Shown here one piece after another: positions 40,401-45,420 of a stretch of 64,000 bases of DNA. The stretch's first letter is position 1, and every line of letters begins with the position of its first letter. The translations under genes and the position numbers were made by a program. Where the stretch lies: positions 19,517,273 to 19,581,272 of the forward strand of contig CM055114.1 of assembly GCA_029204225.1 (NCBI GenBank). The letters run 5' to 3'. The DNA comes from Diphasiastrum complanatum. Lineage: Eukaryota; Streptophyta; Lycopodiopsida; Lycopodiales; Lycopodiaceae. The notes under the pieces are model-generated. The model ran no database searches. It saw only the letters and a program-made list of their open reading frames with translations, and had not been told where the DNA came from.

Positions 40401-43400
40401 ACAATGTTTATCAATTTAGGTCTGAAATGACTGTTTTTCTTCTTGGATAGGAAGGTTGAGCTGGAACTGACGAGTTTCCGAAAAGCCAATCAAATATTCA
40501 ATAAGTTGGAATTTAAGAATTTTTAAAAAGCTGATGTAAGTGCAAATATTTAATTTGGATCTAAATCTGTTGTAATTTTGTTTTATGGTTTAAAACATAT
40601 AATGATTGGAAAATTGTTCAACATGAGATGCAGGTATTGAATGGAACAATTGTGCGTTGGTTGGTCAGACATGTTAAGATAGATCAATTATTCATTGAAA
40701 TGCATTTCATTCAACAAAACTCCGTTTCAAAAATTCTGTTCCAAATGGACCGTTTGAAATGGATTTCAAAATTAGAGGAAAAAGAAAAAGAAAGCCTCCT
40801 AATGTGTGTGTGTGTGTGTGTGTGTGTGTGAGAGTGAAAGTTTGGCATGTAAAACTTTAGCTATAACTCATTAGGGAGTAGTAGAATCATGAATACTTTG
40901 TGCATGTGCAGTGTGTGATGTATCTCAATGTCTCATTAAGTCTTTAGTCATCTAAGTGTGTGGAGTACCAATTGTTTATATTGTCATTGTATAGAGCTCT
41001 AATCACTATCTAGACACTTAAACAACACTTGGTTCTCCTTTAATAAATCGTCAGGGATAAAACCAAGAAATGGTACAACGAAACATTGAGATAGATCTTG
41101 TATCCGGTTGGTTAAATGTACTGGGTATTTTGTTTAAAATTTTGAGTTATGATCCGGATCCCTAAATGGTATCTCAAATTTACAAAATCTGAGACCCTTT
41201 TAATGAGCTACTTCTTGTTTCAAATGGGTATTGTCAAGGTTTGACAACAAGAATGGAATGAGAATTCTGAATATTAGGCATTCTGTAAACAGTAAGTATT
41301 CTGTTATTGTTGGAACTTTGTTGGAACCTTAGTTGCGCGTTCCGGAACGGAACGCATTCCGTTCCGGAATGGGGCTCTCAAAAATTATATAAAAAAATAT
41401 GGTTTTTTAACAAAGAAAAAAAAACGATATCCTGAGAGTTAATAGACAGGACGGGCAACTAAGCTTCTCTGATTTGGCTTCCATTTGGGATTCTAGGATT
41501 AACGTGAGCAGCAGTCAGAGAAGATAGCGATTCTAGAATCAACGTGTTTTTTAAAATTGATTTCTTTGTTAAAAATTACACATCATCGATTTCAAAACAA
41601 TGATTTCAAATCAATTATGATCTGTAACGTCCCTCAATGGATTATAAAGCGTCCCTCAATATATTATCAAGAAGGAAGATTGCGAAGAAGGATCTGTCAC
41701 TTCAATTTGTTAACAAGTATCAAGTTTCAGGACTATAAATACTTGTCCAGATAGGACACGCGTGTTTTGAGATACAAGAGATCCAGCTGCGACCATTGCG
41801 CCTTCTTCCACAACTACCCCATCTAGAAGAGTTGCTCCCATCCCCACAAACGACTGGTTATATATGTTTACAATGCAACGAGCGTCTAAACGAGTGGGCA
41901 GCAGGGTCTTCAATCTTTTTTTTTTAACCTACACTAAATCGTTCCGACCCAGTATGTTCCGGAACAGACGGAACGGAACGTTCCGACCCATTTTGGTCGG
42001 AACGGGCTTCTAAGGTTGGAACCCCTTTTATTTTGTTAGGGTCATGAAAACAATTGTTTTTTTAAAGAGTAGAAATGGTTTACTAAATTTTTCCACATAC
42101 TATTCATTTTAATGCATGATATTTTTAGTATCTTATAGAGTGGTAGGACATTCTTTTTTCTTTGAAACGGGGGAATCAAAAGGGTTTTTGTGCTTTTATT
42201 TTCCCTACTATAGGGAATGTCATTCAAAGAAAAGTGTTCAGGAAGTGGAATTGAGATTATTTATGGTTTTATGGTTCAATGCTAAGGTGGCAGACCCCGG
42301 ACGCGAACGCGCGTCCGGACGCGGACGCGCGTTTGGACGCGGACGCGCCAGGGGTGCGTCAGGGGGATATCAAGGCAAATATGCACAACAATGGTATCAC
42401 ACAAACTGAAAGAGCTGAATAGCAAAATTTCAAAACATTGAGAGGAAAATAGTCCTTGGGTGATGGTAGTTGGTTGATCTATAGCCAATATGAAGAATGC
42501 TCCAATCATGATTAGATAATATTTGCCACATATTCTATGGGGCAGATTGTGTGCTAATTAATTTCTAAATGTGTGACTGAAGGTCTTGTTACTATGACAC
42601 ATCCAGTCCTTATTGATATTGCACTAGGTGTAGCTGGGCCTAATTTGGTTAAGGCCCGATAGTGCAATGTGCCGTGCGTCCGCTTTTTTTTTATAATTTT
42701 TAAATTTTTTTTTTATAGTGTTAAAAAAAAAAAAAAATGTGGACGTGTCCGACCCCGCGACGGTCGGACGCCGGACGCGGACGCGGATTGCGTGCGTCCG
42801 GCCCGGATGCGCATCTCAGGTTCAATGCTAAAGGCAATAAATATTTAGGATTTTCAAATGGGAAGTTGGAACTCTTAATGCATCTAGTTCTATGGTCCAT
42901 GATATGAAGAAAATTTCAAGTATTTTCCATATTTTTCTACTATCACCTTGGTGCCAAACTCTAGAAGCCCCATCTACTACGGGAATGATGATCTTGTGAG
43001 ATTTCTTTGTCTAATACTTCATCAGTCCCTGAATGATCTTTGCAAATGCATCTAGGATACTGGGGTACACGTATATCGCAAATACTTACCAGGGTCTACT
43101 TTTCATGATTTTAAGTTCCACTACTAGGGTTCACATTGTAGGTACAAAAAACATCACCAATGCTGGAAAAAGTTTTCTACAAAGGTAGCTAGTTATGCAC
43201 GTAAGTCGTGTAAATTTGATGGCACATCCTTGTCCCTCATATGAGTTTAGAGCTCCTTTTCCTCTACCTCTGCCCAATTTGATTGTGAATTGTATGGCAC
43301 TAGGCCAGCTGCCCAAACTCCGGAATGTAGTCACTCTAAGCTGCATTTCATACAAAAAATCTGAATCTATTTATCTTTTTTGTCAAGAGTTTAAACTGGG

Positions 43401-44771
43401 TCATAGTTACTGATTAGGATGTGTATTGCCATCATGATAACAGTTTAAGTTCTTCATACATAGAAAGCAAAACAAGAGAAACTTATCACTGGATACAATG
43501 CCCTCATTTCCATCATGATTTTTTTCACTTGCGTGTCAGGTCACTTATTCTGGATTTCATATTCTTCTCTATTTGTTGCTAGAACTCATTGCATAGTCGG
43601 ATCAAGATGGATTCAAGGCTAGGTGCATGTCCTTGGATCCCCATTTCTCAGATGGTCAAAATTGAACCTTTTTTATGAAAAAACTTTTTCAATGTACTCA
43701 ACTGAGCATTTTTCTGCACTTGTTTCTACTAAATAGTTACACTTTTAAACGCTGATTTGCCTAATTTTATCCAAAATTGGAATTTCAGGACTTGTCTTGG
43801 CTAGTTTGGTCATCATATGCATCTCTTTGGAGTTGCTATCATTACGCCATTTGTCAACAGTTGTGATAAAGCTTTGCAACATGCTGTCTCCTGAAAGAAC
43901 TCCAGTCTCACTTCACTCTTACAACTGGTGTCTTGTAAGAATTCTTCCTTTCTATCATGAAATTTCTTTTTTAACATGATGAAATGATTGGACATTTTAG
44001 AAGGAAAACCCTTTTTTGCTGATACAACATCCTTCAACAATCTGCTTGAATCTCTTTTCAGATTTTTATTGCAATGGTTGTCGACAACTTTTTGTATCCT
44101 GTCTCTGCTGTCTATTCCCATACGGTTCAGTTTATCGATTGGGCAGGTGTACGATACCATTTACGAAAGGGGAAGGTGTTTCAGGTTTGCAACTTTCCAA
44201 TCAGTTTATGTTTCCAAGGGGAATGTTACTTTTCTATGCCTAAATGATGCTCGTTGTTGCCCTATGCATGTGATGTATCCTTGTAAATGCCCTCCATATA
44301 TCAGCTCATTAATGACATTACAAATGCATTGGACTCTTTTGAGTACTGTGATGTCTAAACCCTAAATTCTGAACTTAGTCCTTAGTGATTTTGTTTTGGC
44401 ATCCTAAACCTTAACCCTAAACTGAGTTCTTGAGATACGATGATTGTTTTTTGGCCAACTACTTTACTGGTCCCTCTGGCCAGAATGTTCAATAGATGGT
44501 ATAGTCTGTCATCAGTTGTTTCCTTGTTGCTAATACACCTGGAAAGATATGTGCAGTAACTAGCTATCAGAAGAATTGGGAGGAATTTTGAGGTGTATTG
44601 TTTAAATGCATGCAGATAATTCGGCCAAAGCAGTGCATAAATGCCTCTAGTCAGGTAACCCAAAGCAAGGGACTAACAAAGGCACTTATGCATAGAGTTC
44701 CATTTTGGTCTTCGGTAAGCCAAGCTTATATGCGCCATCAAAATCGGCTGATAAAGCCTGCAGCCTACTAA
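3213..44771 (+). CDS. GCS: Ceramide glucosyltransferase (glucosylceramide synthase), 14 exons
   Basis: This gene encodes the GT21 enzyme that transfers glucose from UDP-glucose to ceramide, making glucosylceramide on ER/Golgi membranes. Joining 3213-3308, 4238-4293, 8711-8885, 9003-9104, 9276-9347, 14990-15106, 15320-15397, 16976-17038, 17235-17331, 17582-17660, 38507-38715, 43789-43934, 44062-44184 and 44616-44771 gives 1569 bp (522 residues), close to plant homologues, with no internal stop and GT-AG at every intron. Visible are an N-terminal hydrophobic region (about 13-48), [21 protein letters not shown] (Asp129), FLDDD (184-186), [22 protein letters not shown] (277-278), [11 protein letters not shown] (from 312) and C-terminal membrane segments (about 340-450). 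The start at 3213 was chosen because family homology begins there. All four GT21 acidic/aromatic regions are present, so the gene is probably functional. Introns total about 40 kb and are full of transposons; intron 10 alone is 20.8 kb. Confidence 0.95.
3340..4145. repeat. Degenerate tandem array in GCS intron 1
   Basis: At least seven diverged units recur at about 62-85 base spacing between 3340 and 3870, with weaker copies to about 4145. Each carries variants of GTGTGAACAGTGATTTTCATGG, then a TTTTTGTCTTTAGATGCAAAG-like segment, then CTATCAATCCAAATGA. It fills nearly all of the 929-base first intron. Confidence 0.8.
4238..4293 (+). CDS. GCS: GCS exon 2
   Basis: Encodes [18 protein letters not shown] plus two bases of an Arg codon. 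Acceptor CTTGCAG, donor ACCAG|GTACTT. It completes the N-terminal membrane segment. Confidence 0.93.
4294..5699. other. GCS intron 2, left part; nothing recognised
   Basis: No coding frame or clear element was recognised. A short internal similarity (CTCATGATTTAGC and CTCCTGATTTAGC after AAACTAG) occurs near 4440-4540. Confidence 0.5.
5700..7096 (+). mobile_element. LINE copy C, 3' end only
   Basis: Broken frames on + match the ORF2 C-terminal tail of the LINE at 11318-14890. Examples are [14 protein letters not shown] near 6046-6090 (compare [14 protein letters not shown]) and [11 protein letters not shown] near 6358-6390 (compare [11 protein letters not shown]). The 3' UTR at 6960-7096 aligns with 26270-26405, including GCCTWTTGGCATGGAA and AATAAARYYTTTC. 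It has many stops and no RT domain, so it is a dead, 5'-truncated copy. It ends directly in a long (CT)n tract. Confidence 0.8.
7097..7173. repeat. (CT)n microsatellite at a LINE 3' end
   Basis: About 38 CT units without interruption follow immediately after the 3' end of LINE copy C. Confidence 0.97.
7174..8710. other. GCS intron 2, right part; possible LTR trace
   Basis: No gene is seen. GCTCTGGTACC near 7995-8005 is the reverse complement of a mutated initiator-Met primer site (compare TGGTATCAGAGC), so an antisense LTR element may have left a trace here. A short (AC)n is at about 8070-8092. Confidence 0.3.
8711..8885 (+). CDS. GCS: GCS exon 3
   Basis: Acceptor TTTTTTCAG|GAGTCG; the first G completes an Arg codon from exon 2. 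Encodes [28 protein letters not shown] and NWRSQ. Donor CCAG|GTATCA, phase 0. Confidence 0.95.
9003..9104 (+). CDS. GCS: GCS exon 4 (residues 110-143)
   Basis: Encodes [18 protein letters not shown] and [16 protein letters not shown], containing the first conserved acidic motif (Asp129). Acceptor GTGTAG, donor TTGAG|GTAGGT. The upstream intron is only 117 bases. Confidence 0.95.
9276..9347 (+). CDS. GCS: GCS exon 5 (residues 144-167)
   Basis: Encodes [18 protein letters not shown] followed by KIHNQL. Acceptor CTTGTAG, donor AATTG|GTAATT, phase 0. Confidence 0.95.
9348..9834. other. GCS intron 5, left flank
   Basis: Non-coding intron sequence without a recognised element. The TE-derived part of the intron begins near 9835. 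Confidence 0.5.
9835..11030 (-). mobile_element. LINE copy D, internally deleted, antisense in GCS intron 5
   Basis: Read on minus, ORF1 fragments come first. A coiled-coil-like [20 protein letters not shown] lies near 10800-10740, and the ORF1 C-terminal domain ([39 protein letters not shown]) is at 10548-10300. The frame then passes straight into the ORF2 tail (MLSRMI, stop, [25 protein letters not shown]) at about 10295-9945. The endonuclease and RT are missing. Compared with copy A, about 2.4 kb has been lost at the junction near 10290. The copy is non-functional. Confidence 0.8.
11062..11313 (+). mobile_element. Ty3/gypsy integrase C-terminal fragment
   Basis: The + strand encodes [20 protein letters not shown], one stop, then [25 protein letters not shown] and [14 protein letters not shown]. 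This is the region after the gypsy integrase core (compare [12 protein letters not shown] and [13 protein letters not shown] at 24917-25045). It is wedged between LINE copies D and A with no LTRs seen. Confidence 0.85.
11318..12132 (-). pseudogene. LINE copy A ORF2 C-terminal Cys/His domain
   Basis: One open frame of about 270 codons carries the tail of ORF2: [38 protein letters not shown], and a zinc-binding-like [34 protein letters not shown] (Cys-x2-Cys then a distal Cys). The last residues of the frame come from the antisense of the adjoining gypsy scrap. This long intact tail was used as the reference for copies B, C and D. Confidence 0.8.
12129..13460 (-). pseudogene. LINE copy A ORF2 reverse transcriptase (broken)
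   Basis: Fragments in order on minus: [37 protein letters not shown] and GFQAH up to 12897; then a degenerate block with the FRKAF motif; then [20 protein letters not shown] and [11 protein letters not shown] (YADD at 12512-12501), [11 protein letters not shown] at 12641-12372, and [14 protein letters not shown] at 12365-12129. The RT style is not that of the common plant L1 group; it looks closer to CR1- or Dualen-type RT. The clade cannot be settled by eye. Confidence 0.85.
13638..14644 (-). pseudogene. LINE copy A ORF2 endonuclease domain (broken)
   Basis: The frame at 14644-14387 has [11 protein letters not shown] and [11 protein letters not shown], matching the N-terminal APE-type endonuclease Asn/Glu motifs. 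After a frame change at about 14380, 14333-13638 has [22 protein letters not shown] (GDFN motif) and a terminal [10 protein letters not shown] (Asp-His pair). The endonuclease would nick target DNA for target-primed reverse transcription. Catalytic-type motifs persist but the frame is broken. Confidence 0.85.
14891..14951. repeat. (GA)n microsatellite before GCS exon 6
   Basis: About 30 uninterrupted AG units sit between the 5' end of antisense LINE copy A and the branch/acceptor region of GCS exon 6, only 38 bases from the exon. Confidence 0.97.
14990..15106 (+). CDS. GCS: GCS exon 6 (residues 168-206)
   Basis: Acceptor TTGGGCAG|GCAGGT. Encodes [19 protein letters not shown], which includes the DDD metal-binding-type motif (184-186), then [20 protein letters not shown]. 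Donor CCAAG|GTTCTA, phase 0. A second AG four bases downstream would shift the frame, so the first AG was chosen. Confidence 0.95.
15320..15397 (+). CDS. GCS: GCS exon 7 (residues 207-232)
   Basis: Encodes [20 protein letters not shown] followed by IYEYHM. Acceptor GATTGCAG, donor CATATG|GTAATG. Confidence 0.95.
15398..16975. other. GCS intron 7
   Basis: Intron of 1578 bases. Apart from the GTTCCGGAACG-type element end at 16410-16477 (listed separately), no gene or element was recognised. Confidence 0.6.
16410..16477. mobile_element. hAT-like element end (GTTCCGGAACG family)
   Basis: Contains CGTTCCGACCCAGTACGTTCC and ends CGGAACGGGCTTCTAAG, matching the right end of the complete element at 41328-42014 almost base for base, including the preceding T-run. 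No matching left end or 8-base target duplication was found nearby, so this is an isolated or truncated end. Confidence 0.7.
16976..17038 (+). CDS. GCS: GCS exon 8 (residues 233-253)
   Basis: Encodes [19 protein letters not shown] plus MM, a strongly conserved GT21 segment. Acceptor TTGCAG, donor GATG|GTATGA. Confidence 0.95.
17235..17331 (+). CDS. GCS: GCS exon 9 (residues 254-285 plus one base)
   Basis: Encodes [20 protein letters not shown] then [12 protein letters not shown], containing the third acidic motif (Asp277-Asp278). Acceptor ACACAG, donor GCTG|GTACTC. Confidence 0.95.
17582..17660 (+). CDS. GCS: GCS exon 10
   Basis: Acceptor CTACAG|GAGCAA completes the Gly codon. Encodes [19 protein letters not shown] and KNLTFS, ending with two bases of a Lys codon. 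The donor TCTAA|GTAATG opens the 20.8-kb intron 10. Confidence 0.93.
18244..19080 (+). pseudogene. LINE copy B ORF1 (coiled coil plus L1-type domains)
   Basis: The frame at 18244-18792 has a charged heptad-like region ([36 protein letters not shown]) followed by [10 protein letters not shown], an RRM-start-like strand. One frame change near 18790 leads into [32 protein letters not shown] and [12 protein letters not shown], ending at a stop near 19078. Coiled coil, RRM, then a DL-rich C-terminal domain is the layout of the L1 ORF1p nucleic-acid chaperone (Transposase_22 type). Copies A and D keep the same C-terminal domain. Confidence 0.75.
19130..21685 (+). pseudogene. LINE copy B ORF2, endonuclease and RT (broken)
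   Basis: Endonuclease traces include [10 protein letters not shown] near 19457 and GDFNAR near 19564, then [20 protein letters not shown] in the frame at 19651-20229. RT traces include [20 protein letters not shown] (20506-21012 frame), [16 protein letters not shown] in the overlapping frame, [24 protein letters not shown] at 21201-21212, and [12 protein letters not shown] and [12 protein letters not shown] at 21286-21513. At least four frame changes are needed to read it through. Confidence 0.85.
21686..21860. repeat. GGTTCGAA-rich repeat (family Y), copy 1
   Basis: Starts GGTTACACCCCGATTCGAAC and contains CCAGGTTCGAATCGGAAAA, then CTGGGTACAAGGAT and TGCTAAGGAGA. It aligns with 26896-27358 in the same orientation, with about 290 bases missing relative to that copy. 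It interrupts the LINE ORF2. Family unknown. Confidence 0.75.
21861..22375. other. Leader region before gypsy element 1
   Basis: No protein signal is convincing. A 5' LTR matching 25294 onward, or a primer site, was looked for and not found. A short palindrome (TGAATCATGATTCA) lies at about 21906-21919. Confidence 0.4.
23142..23570 (+). pseudogene. Gag zinc knuckle fused in frame to RNase H start
   Basis: A single open frame begins in gag ([19 protein letters not shown]) and continues into [18 protein letters not shown] and [20 protein letters not shown], the RT connection/RNase H region. The junction is near 23360. Protease (DSGS) and the RT palm are missing between them. The frame ends at a stop just before the expected [12 protein letters not shown] segment. 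Confidence 0.85.
24022..25237 (+). pseudogene. Gypsy element 1 integrase (broken)
   Basis: Zinc-binding end [18 protein letters not shown], core [37 protein letters not shown] followed by a stop and [12 protein letters not shown], then [14 protein letters not shown] and [19 protein letters not shown]. The C-terminal frame 24863-25237 has [20 protein letters not shown] and [13 protein letters not shown] and a weak chromodomain-like end. Stops and frame changes disable it. Confidence 0.88.
25294..25804 (+). repeat. 3' LTR of gypsy element 1
   Basis: Begins TGTTACGTACCCATAAGG immediately after the polypurine tract and holds a TATA-like TATATAGAGG at about 25515. The right boundary is approximate, set where LINE copy B homology resumes (about 25805). 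No partner 5' LTR was found. Confidence 0.7.
25805..26413 (+). mobile_element. LINE copy B, 3' part (ORF2 tail and 3' UTR)
   Basis: Shifting frames encode [26 protein letters not shown] and [16 protein letters not shown], matching the ORF2 tail of copy A. The 3' UTR aligns with that of copy C and ends in AATAAAATCTTTCTTC and a TTTC-rich tail. It continues the LINE interrupted at 21685. Confidence 0.8.
26467..26489. repeat. Poly-G tract (23 G)
   Basis: An uninterrupted G run is followed by AGCC and seven more G. The apparent glycine-rich frames here are artefacts. Confidence 0.95.
26558..26895. repeat. Dispersed repeat family X, copy 1
   Basis: Aligns with 34548-34857 in the same orientation at roughly 85 percent by eye. 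Shared blocks include ACTTACAATCAATGTTTGG, CCACACCCTCCTC, CTGTGGGGTAGTAAC and CTTGATAACTTTTT. No coding signal; class unknown. Confidence 0.75.
26896..27358. repeat. GGTTCGAA-rich repeat (family Y), copy 2
   Basis: Begins GGTTACACCCTGATTCGAAC directly after family X copy 1, with several interlocking TTCGAACC motifs to about 27010. It ends with a tail shared with 21770-21860 (CTGGGTACAAGGAT, TGCTAAGGAGA, GTGGAGTT). It abuts the truncated LTR of gypsy element 2. Confidence 0.7.
27369..27678 (-). repeat. Gypsy element 2, 3' LTR (truncated)
   Basis: Matches 33269-33569 with few differences (shared CAAGCATACACTAGTGAGAG and GCGTGGACACGCTAC). It ends GGGCATGACA, the reverse complement of the LTR start TGTCATGCC. 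The outer 180 bases or so present in the other LTR are missing. Confidence 0.9.
27679..27693 (-). other. Gypsy element 2 polypurine tract
   Basis: TTCTTCCCCCTTATT on + reads AATAAGGGGGAAGAA on minus, directly before the LTR start TGTCATGCC, as expected for the plus-strand primer. Confidence 0.85.
27700..28465 (-). pseudogene. Gypsy element 2 integrase and chromodomain-like tail
   Basis: Minus-strand pieces: [39 protein letters not shown] and [19 protein letters not shown] followed by PKFTGHFW. In gypsy integrases this last segment is normally SDRDPKF, so a catalytic Asp appears replaced by Asn (SNRNPKF). Near 27870-27760 the tail reads [20 protein letters not shown] and HLVRWKGC across a frame change, a chromodomain-like end. 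Multiple frame breaks. Confidence 0.85.
28767..30136 (-). pseudogene. Gypsy element 2 reverse transcriptase and RNase H
   Basis: [22 protein letters not shown] and [15 protein letters not shown] (30136-29768), then [20 protein letters not shown] and [13 protein letters not shown] (29844-29587). The active-site box is FRDD instead of the usual YxDD; both Asp are kept. RNase [58 protein letters not shown] (29210-28767). At least three frame breaks. Confidence 0.92.
30300..30845 (-). pseudogene. Gypsy element 2 protease region
   Basis: An open frame of 181 codons with the retropepsin motif [17 protein letters not shown] and the downstream [16 protein letters not shown] (ILG motif), typical of plant gypsy aspartic proteases. 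The domain itself is unbroken, although flanking gag and RT are not in the same frame. Confidence 0.92.
30955..31826 (-). pseudogene. Gypsy element 2 gag (broken)
   Basis: The frame at 31826-31344 begins [20 protein letters not shown] with a 12-residue repeat ([12 protein letters not shown]), then [19 protein letters not shown] and [13 protein letters not shown], the gag capsid signature. It continues after a frame change at 31305-30955 ([34 protein letters not shown]). A zinc-knuckle trace lies just downstream. Confidence 0.88.
31685..31792. repeat. Three 36-base tandem repeats inside gag
   Basis: Units at 31685-31720, 31721-31756 and 31757-31792 share TCATCACTG, TGGTGATGC and GGATTTCCGTG. 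Units 2 and 3 are identical. 36 bases is 12 codons, so the repeat keeps the gag frame. Confidence 0.9.
31830..33067 (-). other. Gypsy element 2 untranslated leader
   Basis: About 1.2 kb lies between the primer site and the gag start without coding signal. A short (GA)n is at about 32108-32127. Confidence 0.6.
33068..33080 (-). other. Gypsy element 2 primer binding site
   Basis: GGCTCTAATACCA on + reads TGGTATTAGAGCC on minus, one mismatch from the initiator-Met tRNA primer site TGGTATCAGAGC. It lies directly inside the 5' LTR. Confidence 0.85.
33081..33569 (-). repeat. Gypsy element 2, 5' LTR (full length)
   Basis: Spans from the primer site to GGCATGACA (minus LTR start TGTCATGCC). Its outer 300 bases pair with 27369-27678. 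The inner end lacks the canonical CA, suggesting mutation. Confidence 0.85.
33570..34386. other. GCS intron 10, no element recognised
   Basis: AT-rich sequence with many short (CA)n runs near 34260-34386. No gene recognised. Confidence 0.5.
34387..34422. repeat. (TC)n microsatellite
   Basis: Eighteen TC units following a (CA)-rich stretch. Confidence 0.95.
34470..34547. repeat. GGTTCGAA-rich repeat (family Y-like) end
   Basis: Dense overlapping TTCGAACC/GGTTCGAA motifs (about 34480-34535) end GCGGTTCAATGCAACC immediately before family X copy 2. The terminal GGTTGCA (minus) resembles the GGTTACA start of copies at 21686 and 26896, hinting at terminal inverted repeats. Confidence 0.5.
34548..34857. 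repeat. Dispersed repeat family X, copy 2
   Basis: Second copy of 26558-26895, same orientation. In copy 1 a family Y element follows at once; here a Y-like end precedes it. Confidence 0.75.
34858..35775. other. GCS intron 10, no element recognised
   Basis: No coding or repeat structure was recognised in this stretch. Confidence 0.5.
35776..35900. mobile_element. hAT-like element left end (GTTCCGGAACG family)
   Basis: CTTAGTTGCTCGTTCCGGAACGG and the following GCGTTCCGGAATGGG match the left end of the complete element at 41328. The matching right end and target duplication were not found, so the right boundary is arbitrary. Confidence 0.65.
36930..37129 (+). pseudogene. Decayed gypsy chromodomain and polypurine tract
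   Basis: [16 protein letters not shown] on + matches the chromodomain core seen at gypsy integrase ends (YLVRWKG then a SWE-like end). It is followed by AAGGGAGGAAGAA, a polypurine tract, directly before a TGTTATGG LTR start. The upstream gene is too decayed to read. Confidence 0.6.
37130..37650 (+). repeat. 3' LTR of a decayed gypsy element (right edge approximate)
   Basis: Starts TGTTATGGCCATATTCCG right after the polypurine tract and has a TATA-like CTATATATTGAGG at about 37409. No second LTR copy was found in the window. Confidence 0.5.
37651..38506. other. GCS intron 10, right flank
   Basis: Non-coding; ends with the acceptor CTGAATTTCAG before exon 11. Nothing else recognised. Confidence 0.5.
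38507..38715 (+). CDS. GCS: GCS exon 11
   Basis: The first base completes a Lys codon; encodes [16 protein letters not shown], then [20 protein letters not shown] and [10 protein letters not shown], ending YSC plus one base. The donor CATGTG|GTTAGC was chosen because it keeps phase with exon 12 (GLVLASLV). The first part is the conserved GT21 segment after the third acidic motif; the rest enters the C-terminal membrane region. Confidence 0.92.
38716..41327. other. GCS intron 11, left part
   Basis: Non-coding; the only repeat seen is (TG)n at 40803-40830. Confidence 0.5.
40803..40830. repeat. (TG)n microsatellite
   Basis: Fourteen TG units. Confidence 0.95.
41328..42014. mobile_element. Non-autonomous hAT-like element carrying a captured exon
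   Basis: The ends are CTTAGTTGCGCGTTCCG (left) and CGGAACGGGCTTCTAAG (right), imperfect terminal inverted repeats (14 of 17 match). They are flanked by a perfect 8-base direct repeat GTTGGAAC at 41320-41327 and 42015-42022. An 8-base target duplication is characteristic of hAT transposons. The subterminal regions are rich in GTTCCGGAACG motifs. At 687 bases with no transposase it is non-autonomous. Its interior holds an antisense exon of a gamma-carbonic anhydrase gene. Confidence 0.85.
41743..41853 (-). pseudogene. Captured exon of gamma-carbonic anhydrase
   Basis: On minus this encodes [18 protein letters not shown] then [19 protein letters not shown], the C-terminal hexapeptide-repeat region of plant gamma-carbonic anhydrase (a mitochondrial complex I subunit family). 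The 37 codons are bounded by ATAACCAG before and GTATTT after, which look like the original splice acceptor and donor. That suggests capture of genomic DNA including intron edges rather than a cDNA. It is a fragment of a larger protein and cannot function alone as the enzyme. Confidence 0.88.
42286..42818. mobile_element. Possible small DNA transposon with GGACGCG subterminal repeats
   Basis: The stretch is bounded by perfect 13-base direct repeats GGTTCAATGCTAA (42273-42285 and 42819-42831). Both ends are packed with CGGACGCG-type motifs (42297-42350 and 42742-42805). The interior has no coding signal and has A/T runs at 42680-42735. Terminal inverted repeats are not clear, so the superfamily is undetermined. 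Confidence 0.6.
43789..43934 (+). CDS. GCS: GCS exon 12
   Basis: Acceptor ATTTCAG|GACTTG completes Gly. Encodes [20 protein letters not shown] and [20 protein letters not shown], matching the family (QLCNMLSPE). Donor GTCTT|GTAAGA. Confidence 0.95.
44062..44184 (+). CDS. GCS: GCS exon 13 (41 codons)
   Basis: Encodes [20 protein letters not shown] and [20 protein letters not shown] plus Q. Acceptor TTTTCAG, donor TTCAG|GTTTGC. Confidence 0.95.
44616..44771 (+). CDS. GCS: GCS exon 14, terminal
   Basis: Acceptor CATGCAG; encodes [19 protein letters not shown] and ends RLIKPAAY before TAA (44769-44771). The C-terminus is the least conserved part of the family, so this exon rests on phase, length and weak similarity (SSxxxxxxRHQ near the end). 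Confidence 0.8.
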   Translation: MIRPKQCINASSQVTQSKGLTKALMHRVPFWSSVSQAYMRHQNRLIKPAAY

Positions 44772-45420
44772 CAAATCCTGCAAGGGACGGTCTTACTCAG
44801 CAGCCATTCAATCTGTGAAGTTGAATTGCCAGTTTTGTTCTAATTAGGACCCCTCTACTATTCATTCTTCCATAGTTACGATGGAAAGGTTTACGACATC
44901 CGTTCTAGGCCAGTATGTCGAGATTATTCCAGTTGGTGCAAGATGTGCATGTATTGTCTGTATCCTGATCATGATTATTCATTCGTGGTCCATTCCACCA
45001 TTCTTTTGATCTTAAACAAGCTCATGTGCTTCACACCAATTTACTAGATGGGTTTTCTGTTTGCAACTGTTTGGCTTGTAAAATGCTAAGAGTCTCTTGA
45101 TTTTGTACTTGCATCCATTTTAAAAATAATACATTTTCCTTTTGTACTTTGTGAAGGCAGTAGAATCTGCTATAATGTTCAGAGTAATTGCAATTAATGT
45201 GGCTATGTTTGATCTTTAGGAAATGTAACCCTGGAGGTACTTCTATAACCTTGTAGCAATGGTACCTGTACCTTGTGGCTATTTTATTATGTAAATTTTC
45301 TTTCTTATAGACTTTTCTACTGCACTTCAAGATATTTGTTGTGCCTGAGGGCATATTGGTAACTTCAGATTGCTTTTCTCACCATGTTATATATGCAATA
45401 AGAAATTGGTAGGAACATAA
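44772..45420 (+). other. Probable GCS 3' UTR and downstream flank
   Basis: No coding frame is seen. AATAA-type signals occur at about 45124 and 45390 but the true poly(A) site cannot be chosen from sequence. Confidence 0.4.
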
